Both the position numbers and the translations under genes were made by a program. From NCBI GenBank assembly GCA_001724025.1, contig MEDJ01000023.1:124001-188000 (forward strand): a DNA stretch of 64,000 nt. The letters run 5' to 3'. This stretch comes from Acidobacteria bacterium SCN 69-37. Lineage in GTDB: Bacteria; Acidobacteriota; Vicinamibacteria; Vicinamibacterales; SCN-69-37. Within the stretch, counting starts at the first letter, position 1. Every line of letters begins with the position of its first letter. Below the pieces are notes generated by a model. It saw only the letters and a list, made by a program, of their open reading frames with translations, searched no databases and had not been told where the DNA came from. Shown here piece after piece: positions 40,728 to 49,261 of this stretch.

Positions 40728-43352
40728 ATGGGTGCGCTCTTGGCGGCCGCATTACTCGTTCTCGTCGGAAGTGCGCCCCAGGCCGCGTCCGACCCGGACC
40801 AGCTCCTTCGCGAAGCCGATCGCCTCGCCTGGCTTCGAGCATGGGCGGCAGCAGAACCGAAGTTCATTGAAGCCCAGAAACTCTTCGCCGCTCGCGGCGA
40901 CGAGCGCAACGCCCTCTATGCCGAAGTGAGCGCCTTCCGCGGCGCGCTGCCTCGAATGGCAGTGCCAGCGGCGTCGGCCCGCTTGGCCGACTACCTGGAG
41001 CATCCCCTCGTCCAGACTGACGACCGCCTTCGCCTCCGAGTGCTCGTCATCAAGGGCGAGACCGACCAGGATCTGGACCCGACGCTGGCAGCAGACTCAT
41101 GGCGCGCCGCGCAAGCTCTTGCCGAGACGTTGGGCGACGCCGCGTGGGTAAACCGGGCGCGTGGTGAACTGGGTCTTGTCGCGTTCCTGCAGGGCGACGT
41201 CGGCGGCGCAGTCGTCGGCCTCGGGCAGGCGCTCAAGACCGCCCAGTCCAACGGCGACGTTTCCTCCCTGGTTCGCTGGCTGACGCTCTTCGGCCACGGC
41301 TACGTGCAACTCGGTCGCCCCGCCGAGGCTCTCGATTTCTATGACCGAGCGCTGGCCGCCGCATCCGCGGTGCCCGAGATCCAGTTCCCGGTCATGACGC
41401 ACGTCGGGCGGTCCAATGCGCTGATTGAACTGGGTCGCCTCGATGAGGCCGACGCGATTCTGACGCGAGCGACAGATGTCGCGGTGAAGTCACGGGCCCG
41501 CGGTTACCAGGCGCAGCTCGTCGCGCAGCGCGCACAGATCGCGAACGCGCGGAAACAACCAAGCGAAGCGCTGAGGCTCCTTGTCGAGGCTCGTGATCTG
41601 GCGAAGGCCGCTGGCGCGAATCGCCTGATCGCCGAGGTCGCGCTTGACGCCGCCCGTATCCAGCGCCAGCAGGGCGACCGCACCGACGCGGAGCAGACGT
41701 TGCGCGAGGGAATCGCGGCGGCGCGGGTGATGGAGGAGCGCTTCCTGTTGCCGCGCCTTCTGGCCGCGATGTCCGAACTTCGTTCAAGCCAGCGTCGGTT
41801 CGGCGAAGCGTCGACTCTGCTCGACGAAGCCGCCGACATGCTCAGCGGACTGTTCACGTCCGCGAGCAGTCCATGGGTCCAGAGCCGCCTGGTAAGCGGG
41901 ATGGACGAGGTATTCGTCGCTCGGATTCGGCTCGAGGGTGCGCGCGGCTCCGATCCTCGGCGGATGTTCTCGGCCATCGAAGATGCACGCGGTCGGGCCC
42001 TGCTCCAGTTGCTCGTGAACCGACCCTTGGCCCTGCAAGCGCGATCTCGCGAGCTGCTGCAAGGGGAACGACGCATCTCTGACCTTCAGCGGCGTCTGCT
42101 GCAAACCAGCGACCGCGCCGCGCGAGAGCGGCTCCTGGCAGAGATCTTCGCAGCCGAGGAGCGACTCGCTCCGGCCTCGACCGCCTTCTTCAATCGAGCC
42201 ACCCGAGCGGGCACGCGAGCGGTCCCGCAACTGTCGGCACTTCAGGCAGCGCTGCGGCCGGACGAGGTCTTCGTCGAGTACGCCCTCGCCGAGCCCGCAT
42301 CGTACGCATTGATCGTGACCCGAACCGGGGCACGCGTGCGATCCCTGCCATCGCGACAGTCGGTTGAGGCGCAGGCCAACGCCGTCACCAAGGGGATCCA
42401 GAGCGGCGATTCCGTCACGGCTCCGGCCGCCGCATTGGCATCGACCGTTCTTGCACCGGTGACTGAGCTGCGAACGCACCGGCGGCTCATCGTCGGGCCG
42501 GACGGCGTTCTCCATGGTGTTCCGTTCGAGCTGCTTCCTTGGGCGGCGGGCGAGCGGTTGCTCGAGTCTCATGTCGTGTCGTACGTACCGTCCGGAGCCG
42601 TCCTGACCGTCCTGCGCAGCACAACACGCCCAGCGCCAGGCCGACGCGCATTGGCCGTCAGCGCATCGCCACCGGGCGCCAGCGTTGTTCCGAGTGCGAA
42701 GGCCATCACTCGAGATGTGTACGACCTCGATCCGCGTCAGCTCCGTGCGCTGCCGTCCGCGAGTGACGAAGCACGTTCCGTGGGCGACATCCTTGGCGAA
42801 AGCGCGTCCACTGTGCTGCTCGACGAGGCCGCCACCGAGGATGCCGTGAAGCGCCAGGCGCTCGCCGACTATCAGGTGCTCCACTTCGCTGTGCACGGGC
42901 TGCCGAGTGCGAAGTTCCCGGCGCGTGCTGCGCTGCTGCTCCATCCGGGGGCCAACGACGATGGTGTGCTTCAAGCCCGCGAGATCCTTCTGCTGCGACT
43001 CAATGCCATGCTCGTGACCCTGTCTGCCTGCGATACGGGCTCTGGGAGTGGCCACGGGCAGGATGGTCCGGCAAGCCTCGTGAGGCCGTTTCTTGCCTCG
43101 GGAGCGCGCTCGGTTGTCGCGAATCTCTGGGCGGCGGACGACACCTTCAGCCTGACCCTGATGCGCGAGTTCTATCGGAGACTCGCGGCTGGCAGCGACG
43201 TTGCCGAGAGCCTTCGTGATGCGAAGGTGCACATGGTGAGAACGTTCGGCCCGCAGGCCCTGCCACGCTTGTGGAGCGGAGTGCTGGTCTATGGTGATGG
43301 CCGCGGCGTCATCAGCGGAGCGGCCGGCGCGACGGCGTCGCGGGGGCAGTGA
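40728..43352 (+). CDS. TPR-CHAT caspase-like protease
   Basis: 874 residues. The start at ATG 40728 is fixed by its ribosome binding site and opens with a short hydrophobic stretch (LLAAALLVLVGSAPQAAS) that looks like a signal peptide or anchor. Residues about 25-420 are tetratricopeptide-like repeats (for example EALDFYDRALAAASAV, RRFGEASTLLDEAADML). The C-terminal CHAT domain begins near 500; its dyad is His723 in HFAVHG and Cys768 in LSACDTGSG, with the supporting ANLWAADD near 803. CHAT proteases are separase/caspase relatives; TPR-CHAT proteins act in defence (Craspase, gasdermin activation) by cleaving a partner protein. The stop overlaps the next start, so it is coupled to the S41 protease. 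Confidence 0.93.
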   Translation: MGALLAAALLVLVGSAPQAASDPDQLLREADRLAWLRAWAAAEPKFIEAQKLFAARGDERNALYAEVSAFRGALPRMAVPAASARLADYLEHPLVQTDDRLRLRVLVIKGETDQDLDPTLAADSWRAAQALAETLGDAAWVNRARGELGLVAFLQGDVGGAVVGLGQALKTAQSNGDVSSLVRWLTLFGHGYVQLGRPAEALDFYDRALAAASAVPEIQFPVMTHVGRSNALIELGRLDEADAILTRATDVAVKSRARGYQAQLVAQRAQIANARKQPSEALRLLVEARDLAKAAGANRLIAEVALDAARIQRQQGDRTDAEQTLREGIAAARVMEERFLLPRLLAAMSELRSSQRRFGEASTLLDEAADMLSGLFTSASSPWVQSRLVSGMDEVFVARIRLEGARGSDPRRMFSAIEDARGRALLQLLVNRPLALQARSRELLQGERRISDLQRRLLQTSDRAARERLLAEIFAAEERLAPASTAFFNRATRAGTRAVPQLSALQAALRPDEVFVEYALAEPASYALIVTRTGARVRSLPSRQSVEAQANAVTKGIQSGDSVTAPAAALASTVLAPVTELRTHRRLIVGPDGVLHGVPFELLPWAAGERLLESHVVSYVPSGAVLTVLRSTTRPAPGRRALAVSASPPGASVVPSAKAITRDVYDLDPRQLRALPSASDEARSVGDILGESASTVLLDEAATEDAVKRQALADYQVLHFAVHGLPSAKFPARAALLLHPGANDDGVLQAREILLLRLNAMLVTLSACDTGSGSGHGQDGPASLVRPFLASGARSVVANLWAADDTFSLTLMREFYRRLAAGSDVAESLRDAKVHMVRTFGPQALPRLWSGVLVYGDGRGVISGAAGATASRGQ

Positions 43353-44581
43353 TGGCCAGCCTCAATCTCACGGCCGAGCAGCGACGCACCGTGCTCGACG
43401 CGGTGCTTCGGCACGTCGCGACCAAGTTCATGGGGCCGGACCCAGACACCGCGTCGCTGCGAAATCGCCATGAAGCCGCCATCTGCGCAGCCGATTCTTC
43501 CGAGGCGTTCGAGGCGGCCATGAACGGCATGCTCAAGGACCTCGGTGTGAGCCACACGGGGTTCTTCCACGAATCAACTCCGCGAACCGCCGGCCGTGTG
43601 GCGATCGCGGCAACCTTCGCCAAGGCGCAGACCGCTGACGGGGAGCGGTGGATGTTCCAGGATGTGCACCCCGGCGGTGCCGCCGCCGCGGCGGGCATTC
43701 GACCCGGCGACGTTCTGCTCGCCATTGGCGGCCGTGAGCTGACACCTCCCACGGCGACGCCGTTCACGCTCGGCGAACGCTACGAGGTCGTCCTCAGGCG
43801 TCCGGACGGATCGACCATATCGCCAACCCTGGATGTGCCGCGCCCCAAGGACAAGCGGCAGCCGGTCGTCGTACCCAACCAGGTCGTGAGCGCATCTCGG
43901 CTCGAGCACGGGATTGGTCTGCTCCGCGTCAGCATGTTCCCCGGAGTCCTCGGTATGGATGTCGCTCGGGACATGACGCGCGCCGTTTCCGAGCTGGCCT
44001 GCGACCGCCTGATCGTCGACCTGCGGGGGAACACCGGCGGGGGGATTGGTTGCTTGCGCCTCATGAGCCTGCTCTGCGACGACCGGCGTGGCGTCGGCTA
44101 CAGCCTTGGCCGGGACGCCCTGAAGGCCGGCAGAACGAAGGAACAGCTCCCCGCATTCGACCGTATCCCGTCTTCGAAGTGGGGCGTGCTGCCTCTGGCG
44201 ATCAGGTTCGCCCGCGCGGGTCGCTCGGTCGCGGTCTACACGGAGCGCCTTGGCAAGGCGCGTCATCATGGGCGAGTGGCTCTGCTCATCAACGAGCATG
44301 CGGCCAGTGCCGCCGAGATGGTTGCCGCATTCGCCTCGGAGTACGGACTGGCGACGCTCGTTGGTGCGAAGACGCCGGGACGCCTGGTGGCGACCAGTGC
44401 ATTCAAGGTTGGCCACGGGTACCGCGTGGCCCTGCCGGTCGCGGCGTACTACACGTGGAAGGGGACAAATCTCGAGGGGCACGGTGTCGTACCAGACGTC
44501 GAGGCGCCTCTGGATGCCGAGGCTCTCTGGGGCGGTGTCGACAACCAGCTTCAGCGTGCCAGGTCCTTGATCATGAACTGA
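43352..44581 (+). CDS. PDZ-domain S41 (C-terminal processing-like) serine protease
   Basis: 409 residues from ATG at 43352, which shares a base with the CHAT stop (TGATG); a GTG three bases earlier is possible. A PDZ domain spans about 90-160 (DVHPGGAAAAAGIRPGDVLLAIGG). The S41 core has LIVDLRGNTGGGIG near 215, LLINEHAASAAEM with the likely Ser near 315, and Lys in LVGAKTPG near 337. Ser/Lys dyad proteases of the CtpA/Prc/tricorn type trim proteins from the C-terminus. No signal peptide is visible at either start, unlike most CtpA enzymes, so localisation is uncertain. It is coupled to CHAT and converges on the anti-sigma gene with only 23 bases between. Confidence 0.9.
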   Translation: MASLNLTAEQRRTVLDAVLRHVATKFMGPDPDTASLRNRHEAAICAADSSEAFEAAMNGMLKDLGVSHTGFFHESTPRTAGRVAIAATFAKAQTADGERWMFQDVHPGGAAAAAGIRPGDVLLAIGGRELTPPTATPFTLGERYEVVLRRPDGSTISPTLDVPRPKDKRQPVVVPNQVVSASRLEHGIGLLRVSMFPGVLGMDVARDMTRAVSELACDRLIVDLRGNTGGGIGCLRLMSLLCDDRRGVGYSLGRDALKAGRTKEQLPAFDRIPSSKWGVLPLAIRFARAGRSVAVYTERLGKARHHGRVALLINEHAASAAEMVAAFASEYGLATLVGAKTPGRLVATSAFKVGHGYRVALPVAAYYTWKGTNLEGHGVVPDVEAPLDAEALWGGVDNQLQRARSLIMN

Positions 44582-44604
44582 CCCGCCTCCCGCGCCTCCG
44601 CCAC

Positions 44605-45312
44605 TCAGTTCACAACCGCCGGAAACATCCGCCAGCTGTCGCCCTCGCGTCTCACGGCGAGCTGGTAGCGACCGGCCGCCAGCTGCCCCAGGTCTATTCG
44701 GACTCGCAGGGTCGTGACGAAGTCCTCGATGGCCGCTGTCCCTTTCGCGTCCGCCCGAGAACGCAGGTCGCCATCGAGCAGCTGCACGTCGTAGGGCCCT
44801 GGCTCGGACCCTGTTGGCAGCAGAATGACGAGGTCGGCTGAGCCGCGGGGAAGCGACACGGGTTCGGCCTCGCCCTGGGTTTGTTCACTCCGAAGGACCG
44901 CGAAACGGCGTAGGTCCACCTCCGCTCGCAGCTGAACACTTGGTGCGACGGACGTGGTCTGAGACTCCGATACTGACGCTTGTCTCCCGATCAGCCACCA
45001 GCCAGCGGCGAGGGCCAGAGCGATGCCTGCTGCCACACCTGCTAGCAACCACCGGCGACCTTCGACCCGAGCCGGGACGTGAGCAAGCCCCGCCTGAAGC
45101 GCCCTGAACTCCCGGAAGCACGGCGAGCACTTCGCAAGATGCTCATAGGCGGGATCAGCGATGGGCTGCTGGCGTTGGGCCAGTCTGGCTAGCGTCTCTC
45201 GGGGCGGGCACCCAACGCGATCGGGGTTCGGATTCGCGCGGCTGAAGACCTCGTCAATGTCGCGCTGGAACTGATCGTCATTGCCCTTCGCCGACTGAGG
45301 AGTCTTTGGCAT
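44605..45312 (-). CDS. Zinc-binding membrane anti-sigma factor
   Basis: 235 residues from ATG at 45312, overlapping the sigma gene by 35 bases; a TTG at 45339 would add nine residues. The cytoplasmic N-terminus carries a Cys (RVGCPPRETL) and then HLAKCSPC, the H-x3-C-x2-C motif of ZAS-type anti-sigma domains. One membrane helix follows (WLLAGVAAGIALALAAGWWLIG, about 87-108). The roughly 125-residue C-terminal part should lie outside the membrane and looks beta-rich (LRAEVDLRRFAVLRSE, YDVQLLDGDLR, YQLAVRREGDSWRMFP). It should hold the preceding ECF sigma factor inactive until a signal or proteolysis releases it. Order and overlap with the sigma gene are typical of such pairs. Confidence 0.82.
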   Translation of the reverse strand: MPKTPQSAKGNDDQFQRDIDEVFSRANPNPDRVGCPPRETLARLAQRQQPIADPAYEHLAKCSPCFREFRALQAGLAHVPARVEGRRWLLAGVAAGIALALAAGWWLIGRQASVSESQTTSVAPSVQLRAEVDLRRFAVLRSEQTQGEAEPVSLPRGSADLVILLPTGSEPGPYDVQLLDGDLRSRADAKGTAAIEDFVTTLRVRIDLGQLAAGRYQLAVRREGDSWRMFPAVVN

Positions 45313-45949
45313 CGAGGGTCTCAGTCTGGTCCTCGTCAAGGCGCACTGGTCGGTGGATCTGGCCGTTCACCGGCTTTGGCTCGGTCGGACCTGTGCTGTT
45401 AGCGGGAGTGTATCCGAATGCGTGACGCAGCTTGGCCTTGGCGCGTGAGAACAACGTGTCGACGGCGGCAACGGAGCGTCCTTGGCGCTCCGCGATCTCC
45501 TGGGCCGAGTATCCGGCCGTCTTCCAGATGCACACCATGCGCTCGTCGTCCGAGAGCGCATCCATCGCTTCCCGTATCAGGACCTGCCGTTCGACATCCT
45601 GGGGAGACCCGTACGACGCCTCGACAGAGGCGATGTGGATTTCTCCCGCCGTGGAGCCGACCGTGTCCCGGATCAGCCGATTTGCTGGCTTTCGTAGATG
45701 CGAGGTCGCCACGCTTCGCAGCGTGACCCACGCGTAAGCATGGAGTTGCTCTATCGGGCCGCCGCGTTCCTCGCGGCTGGCGATACGGCGTCCGGCCTCT
45801 TCGATGATTTCGGTGAGGGCAAGGTCGTCCCGAAGCGATGGGAACTGGCGTCGAACCTTGGGCAGCAGTTTAGCCAACGCTCGCTGGATCCGTTCGGCGA
45901 GCGGTTTCCCATTGCTGTCCAGCAGCCCGAGCGTGCGCATGCGATCCAT
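45278..45949 (-). CDS. ECF-type sigma-70 family RNA polymerase sigma factor
   Basis: 223 residues. The sigma-2-like region lies around HAYAWVTLRSVATSHLRKP (about 67-90). The sigma-4 helix-turn-helix is ALSDDERMVCIWKTAGYSAQEIAERQGRSVAAVDTLFSRAKAKL (about 130-175). A charged, probably disordered tail of about 45 residues follows. It directs RNA polymerase to promoters of its regulon. It overlaps its anti-sigma gene and is divergent from the conjugation operon; the 177 bases between its start and the pilin gene are the natural place for a target promoter. Regulon is inference. Confidence 0.88.
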   Translation of the reverse strand: MDRMRTLGLLDSNGKPLAERIQRALAKLLPKVRRQFPSLRDDLALTEIIEEAGRRIASREERGGPIEQLHAYAWVTLRSVATSHLRKPANRLIRDTVGSTAGEIHIASVEASYGSPQDVERQVLIREAMDALSDDERMVCIWKTAGYSAQEIAERQGRSVAAVDTLFSRAKAKLRHAFGYTPANSTGPTEPKPVNGQIHRPVRLDEDQTETLDAKDSSVGEGQ

Positions 45950-46126
45950 GACACGTCCCGTCCGGCGCTTGAGGGAGGAAGCGCCGCGTCTTCGAGGCCA
46001 GTGACGACAGTATAGACCTCGCTCGTGAACATTCGAGGCCCTTGTAAGGTTTCAGTGGCTCGCTGCGTTCAACCTATTACGGGACGGACTTGCTGGAAGG
46101 GCGTCCCCAAAACCGAGGTGAACGAG

Positions 46127-46513
46127 ATGCGCGAGAGTCTTCGGCGTTTGCGTGGGCCTTGGCGACTCAACGACCCGAGGTTTGAGCGTAGCACAAGACG
46201 CAAGCGCCGAGGGGCTTCCGCTTGCGGAACTCGAAAGACCCCTCCGAAGGTCAGCCGTATCGCCATCGCGGTGGTCGCCGTGCTCCTGCTCCCGACCATT
46301 GCGTTCGCGCAGTCGCCATGGGAACGCGCTGCGAGCAACCTCGAACTGACATTCACGGGACCATTGGCGCGGTCTCTTGCCCTGGTAGCCATCGTCATAG
46401 GCGGCCTGATGTTCATGTTCGGCGAAGGGGGCGCCAAGCGTCAGATCAGCGGCATAGTCTTCGGCGGCGGGCTGGCGTTGTTCGCGGCCCAGTTCCTGAC
46501 CTGGCTGTTCTGA
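46127..46513 (+). CDS. virB2: VirB2/TrbC-family conjugative pilin
   Basis: 128 residues from ATG at 46127; the track ORF opens 34 codons further upstream. After a basic leader of about 45 residues comes a signal-peptide-like segment (IAIAVVAVLLLPTIAFAQ), then the mature pilin with two membrane helices (ARSLALVAIVIGGLMFMFG and GIVFGGGLALFAAQFLTWLF) around a short polar loop GEGGAKRQ, the normal TrbC/VirB2 layout. It is polymerised to form the conjugative pilus. First gene of the transfer operon, 10 bases before virB3. The unusually long charged N-terminus before the signal segment may mean that the true start is further inside. Confidence 0.85.
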   Translation: MRESLRRLRGPWRLNDPRFERSTRRKRRGASACGTRKTPPKVSRIAIAVVAVLLLPTIAFAQSPWERAASNLELTFTGPLARSLALVAIVIGGLMFMFGEGGAKRQISGIVFGGGLALFAAQFLTWLF

Positions 46514-46523
46514 CGGTGCCGTG

Positions 46524-46823
46524 ATGCCCTCAACGCAGCCGCCGACGTTCCGTCCTGTCTATAAGGCGCTCCACCGACGGCTGACGGTGTGGGGCGTCGA
46601 GCGACGCCTGTTCTTCCTCGCGCTGCTAATGGGCGCCGCCACGTTCAACCTCTTCTACTCCTTCCTCGCCGGCTTGCTGATGTTCGGCGGACTGTATGGC
46701 TTCGCCGCCTGGGCCACCGCGCGTGACCCGGACATGCTGCAGATCCTCCTGTCGTCATCGCGCCTGCACCGCCGGTTCGACCCGGCGAAGCACGAGCGCC
46801 AGGATGTCGAGGTGACGCCATGA
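46524..46823 (+). CDS. virB3: VirB3/TrbD-family inner-membrane protein
   Basis: 99 residues with the family pattern: a short N-terminal polar part (RPVYKALHRRLTVWGVERR), a hydrophobic hairpin (LFFLALLMGAATFNLFYSFLAGLLMFGGLYGFAAW), and a polar end (ARDPDMLQILL). VirB3 works with the VirB4 ATPase in the inner-membrane complex of the type IV secretion system. The stop overlaps the virB4 start. GTG at 46521 is an alternative start one codon earlier. Confidence 0.85.
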   Translation: MPSTQPPTFRPVYKALHRRLTVWGVERRLFFLALLMGAATFNLFYSFLAGLLMFGGLYGFAAWATARDPDMLQILLSSSRLHRRFDPAKHERQDVEVTP

Positions 46824-49246
46824 TGCGGCTGGCGCGCATCCTCCGCGACTACGAAGAAGCGGGAGCCCTGAACGCCCAGATCGCACTCTGGGGCTTCGTT
46901 GACGACCACACGTTCCTCACCAAAGCCGGCCACGTCGGCGTGGTCTACCGCCTCCACGGGCGCGATGCAGAGGGACTGACCCACGACGAGCGCCGTGTGC
47001 TCGTTCACCAGATGGAGGCGGCCCTCCGTCTGCTCGACGAGACGTGTCGCGTGTATCAGTACGTGTTGAAGGCCGAAGCGCCCGCCTTCGTCGCGCCGCC
47101 GTGCAGCCGTCCTGTCGGGCAGGAGGCGCTGACGCGTCGAGCCGAGTTCCTGAACGGTCGCCGCGCGGGCCTCTTCACCGTGGATCACTACCTGGTCCTC
47201 ATCCACGAACCCCTGACGACTTCATCAACGCGAGCGACCGAACACGCGCTCAGGGCGCCGCGCGAGGCACTCCGCAATTGGCTGTCGCACGGGCGCCGGT
47301 GCCGGCTGGTGGAAGCCGAACTCGACCGGGCGATCGACACGCTCCACTACAAGGCCAAGGGTGTGGAGGCGCATCTGTCGGATCTTGGTGTTGAACGCCT
47401 CGGGAAGCGCGACGCTTTCCTGTTCTTTCGTCGACTGCTGAACTACGACTCGGTCCGGGCAACTGCAGCCGCGCTGACCTACGACACGCATCTCGACTAC
47501 TTCGTCGCAGATGCCCCAATCGAATGCCACCGTGACCACCTGCGCGTCGGTCGTCACGCCGTCAAGGTTCTGACGATGAAGGAGCCACCCGCGCAGACGT
47601 TCGCCCACATCCTGTCGGACCTGGTGGCTGTCACGGGCTCGCTCATCGCCTGCCTGGAGTGGCAGCGCCTGCCGGCCGATCGCGTACGCCGTGACATCCA
47701 GTCGCGTCGTCGTCACTTCTTCAACAAGCGCGTCTCGCTCATCAACTACGTGTCGTCCGAGACCCGCCCCGAAGAGATGCTTGTCGACGACTCCGCCAGC
47801 GCCATGGTGCGGCAGCTGGGCGACGCCCTGACGGAGACCGAAGTCCACGGCCACTTCTTCGGCCTGGCGTCGCTGTCGATCGTGCTGATCGGCACTGAGG
47901 GGCGGAGTCTTGACGCCGCGGCAGCCGACGCCATGAAGGTGCTCGCGGCTCACGACGGTGCGGCCTTCGAGGAAACCTACAACCTGCTGAACGCATGGCT
48001 GGCCGTCATTCCAGGCAATGGCGCCTGCAATCTCCGTCGCTTGGCCTTGCTGGAGACGAATCTCGCGGACCTGAGCTTCCTGTTCACGCACGACGGTGGG
48101 GAGCCCACGAGTCGCCACCTGCAGAGGCCCGCGCTGCTGGCCTTCGAGACGCCGGCGGACATCCCGTACTGGTTCAACCTCCATGTCGACGATGTAGGCC
48201 ACACGCTGGTGCTCGGGGCGACGGGGAGCGGCAAGAGCTTCCTGCTGAACGTGCTGGTCACCCATCTCCAGCAGTACGATCCGGTGACGGTCGTGCTGGA
48301 TCTCGGGCACAGCTATCGCAAGCTGGCGGGCCTGCTGGAGGGCGGCTACCTCGAACTCGGTCTCGGGCAGCAGGGCGTCACGATCAATCCCTTCGACCTG
48401 TCGTCTCCGACGCCGGAGGACCTGCACTTCCTGCACGCCCTCACGCGAGTGCTGCTGGAGGGCGAAGACGGTTATCGGCTCACTGACGCAGAGGATCGAG
48501 AAACGTACGAGGCCGTCGAGAACCTCTTTGTGCTCGAACGGCCCCAGCGGCGTCTCTTCACCCTTGCCAACCTGCTGCCGCGGGCCCTGGGAGCGCGGTT
48601 GCAGAAGTGGGTCGAGGGCGGACGCTACGGTGCGCTCTTCGACAATCCCTACGACACTCTGCCGCTCAACCGCCTACAGGTGTTCGATTTCGAGTCGATG
48701 CGCGAGTACCCGTCGCTGCTCGAACCGTTGCTGTTCTACGTACTGCATCGAGTCAATCGGCGCGTGCACGACCCGGCTGAGGCTGGCGTCCTGAAGGTCT
48801 GTGTGATGGACGAGGCGTGGCGGCTCATCCAGCACCCGTCACTGCGCGCCTACGTCCAGGAGGCGCTCAAGACTTGGCGCAAGCGGAACGCTGCGGTGCT
48901 TCTGGCCACCCAGACCATCGACGATTTCGCGTCGGCTGACTTGCTCCGCACAGTCGTCGAAAGTTGTCCGACCCGGCTGCTGCTGGCGAACCCAGCGCTG
49001 GACCGGCGCCAGTACGCCGAGTTGTTCCAGATGAACGAGATGGAGTTGGAACTTGTGGCCGGCCTCAGGCCGCGCCAGCAGGTCCTGTTGAAGCGGCCCC
49101 ATCTGACGAAGGTCCTAACACTTCGCGTGGATCCAAAGAGCTACTGGATCTACACGAACACGCCCGTCGACAACGAGCGCGTCGCCGCGGTGCTGCGCGA
49201 GCACGGGCTTGCTGCGGGCATCGACCGACTGGCCGCATCTGCCTGA
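46820..49246 (+). CDS. virB4: VirB4/TrbE conjugation ATPase
   Basis: 808 residues, the normal length of VirB4. The N-terminal half has CagE-type features (DDHTFLTKAGHVGVVYRL, and RRHFFNKRVSLINY). The motor has Walker A LGATGSGKSFLLN near 467 and Walker B VCVMDEAWRLIQHPSL near 660, followed by ATQTIDDFA. The enzyme energises pilus assembly and substrate transfer at the inner membrane. The ATG overlaps the virB3 stop and lies inside a compact operon. Confidence 0.95.
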   Translation: MMRLARILRDYEEAGALNAQIALWGFVDDHTFLTKAGHVGVVYRLHGRDAEGLTHDERRVLVHQMEAALRLLDETCRVYQYVLKAEAPAFVAPPCSRPVGQEALTRRAEFLNGRRAGLFTVDHYLVLIHEPLTTSSTRATEHALRAPREALRNWLSHGRRCRLVEAELDRAIDTLHYKAKGVEAHLSDLGVERLGKRDAFLFFRRLLNYDSVRATAAALTYDTHLDYFVADAPIECHRDHLRVGRHAVKVLTMKEPPAQTFAHILSDLVAVTGSLIACLEWQRLPADRVRRDIQSRRRHFFNKRVSLINYVSSETRPEEMLVDDSASAMVRQLGDALTETEVHGHFFGLASLSIVLIGTEGRSLDAAAADAMKVLAAHDGAAFEETYNLLNAWLAVIPGNGACNLRRLALLETNLADLSFLFTHDGGEPTSRHLQRPALLAFETPADIPYWFNLHVDDVGHTLVLGATGSGKSFLLNVLVTHLQQYDPVTVVLDLGHSYRKLAGLLEGGYLELGLGQQGVTINPFDLSSPTPEDLHFLHALTRVLLEGEDGYRLTDAEDRETYEAVENLFVLERPQRRLFTLANLLPRALGARLQKWVEGGRYGALFDNPYDTLPLNRLQVFDFESMREYPSLLEPLLFYVLHRVNRRVHDPAEAGVLKVCVMDEAWRLIQHPSLRAYVQEALKTWRKRNAAVLLATQTIDDFASADLLRTVVESCPTRLLLANPALDRRQYAELFQMNEMELELVAGLRPRQQVLLKRPHLTKVLTLRVDPKSYWIYTNTPVDNERVAAVLREHGLAAGIDRLAASA

Positions 49247-49261
49247 AGGAGAGGTGCTCAG

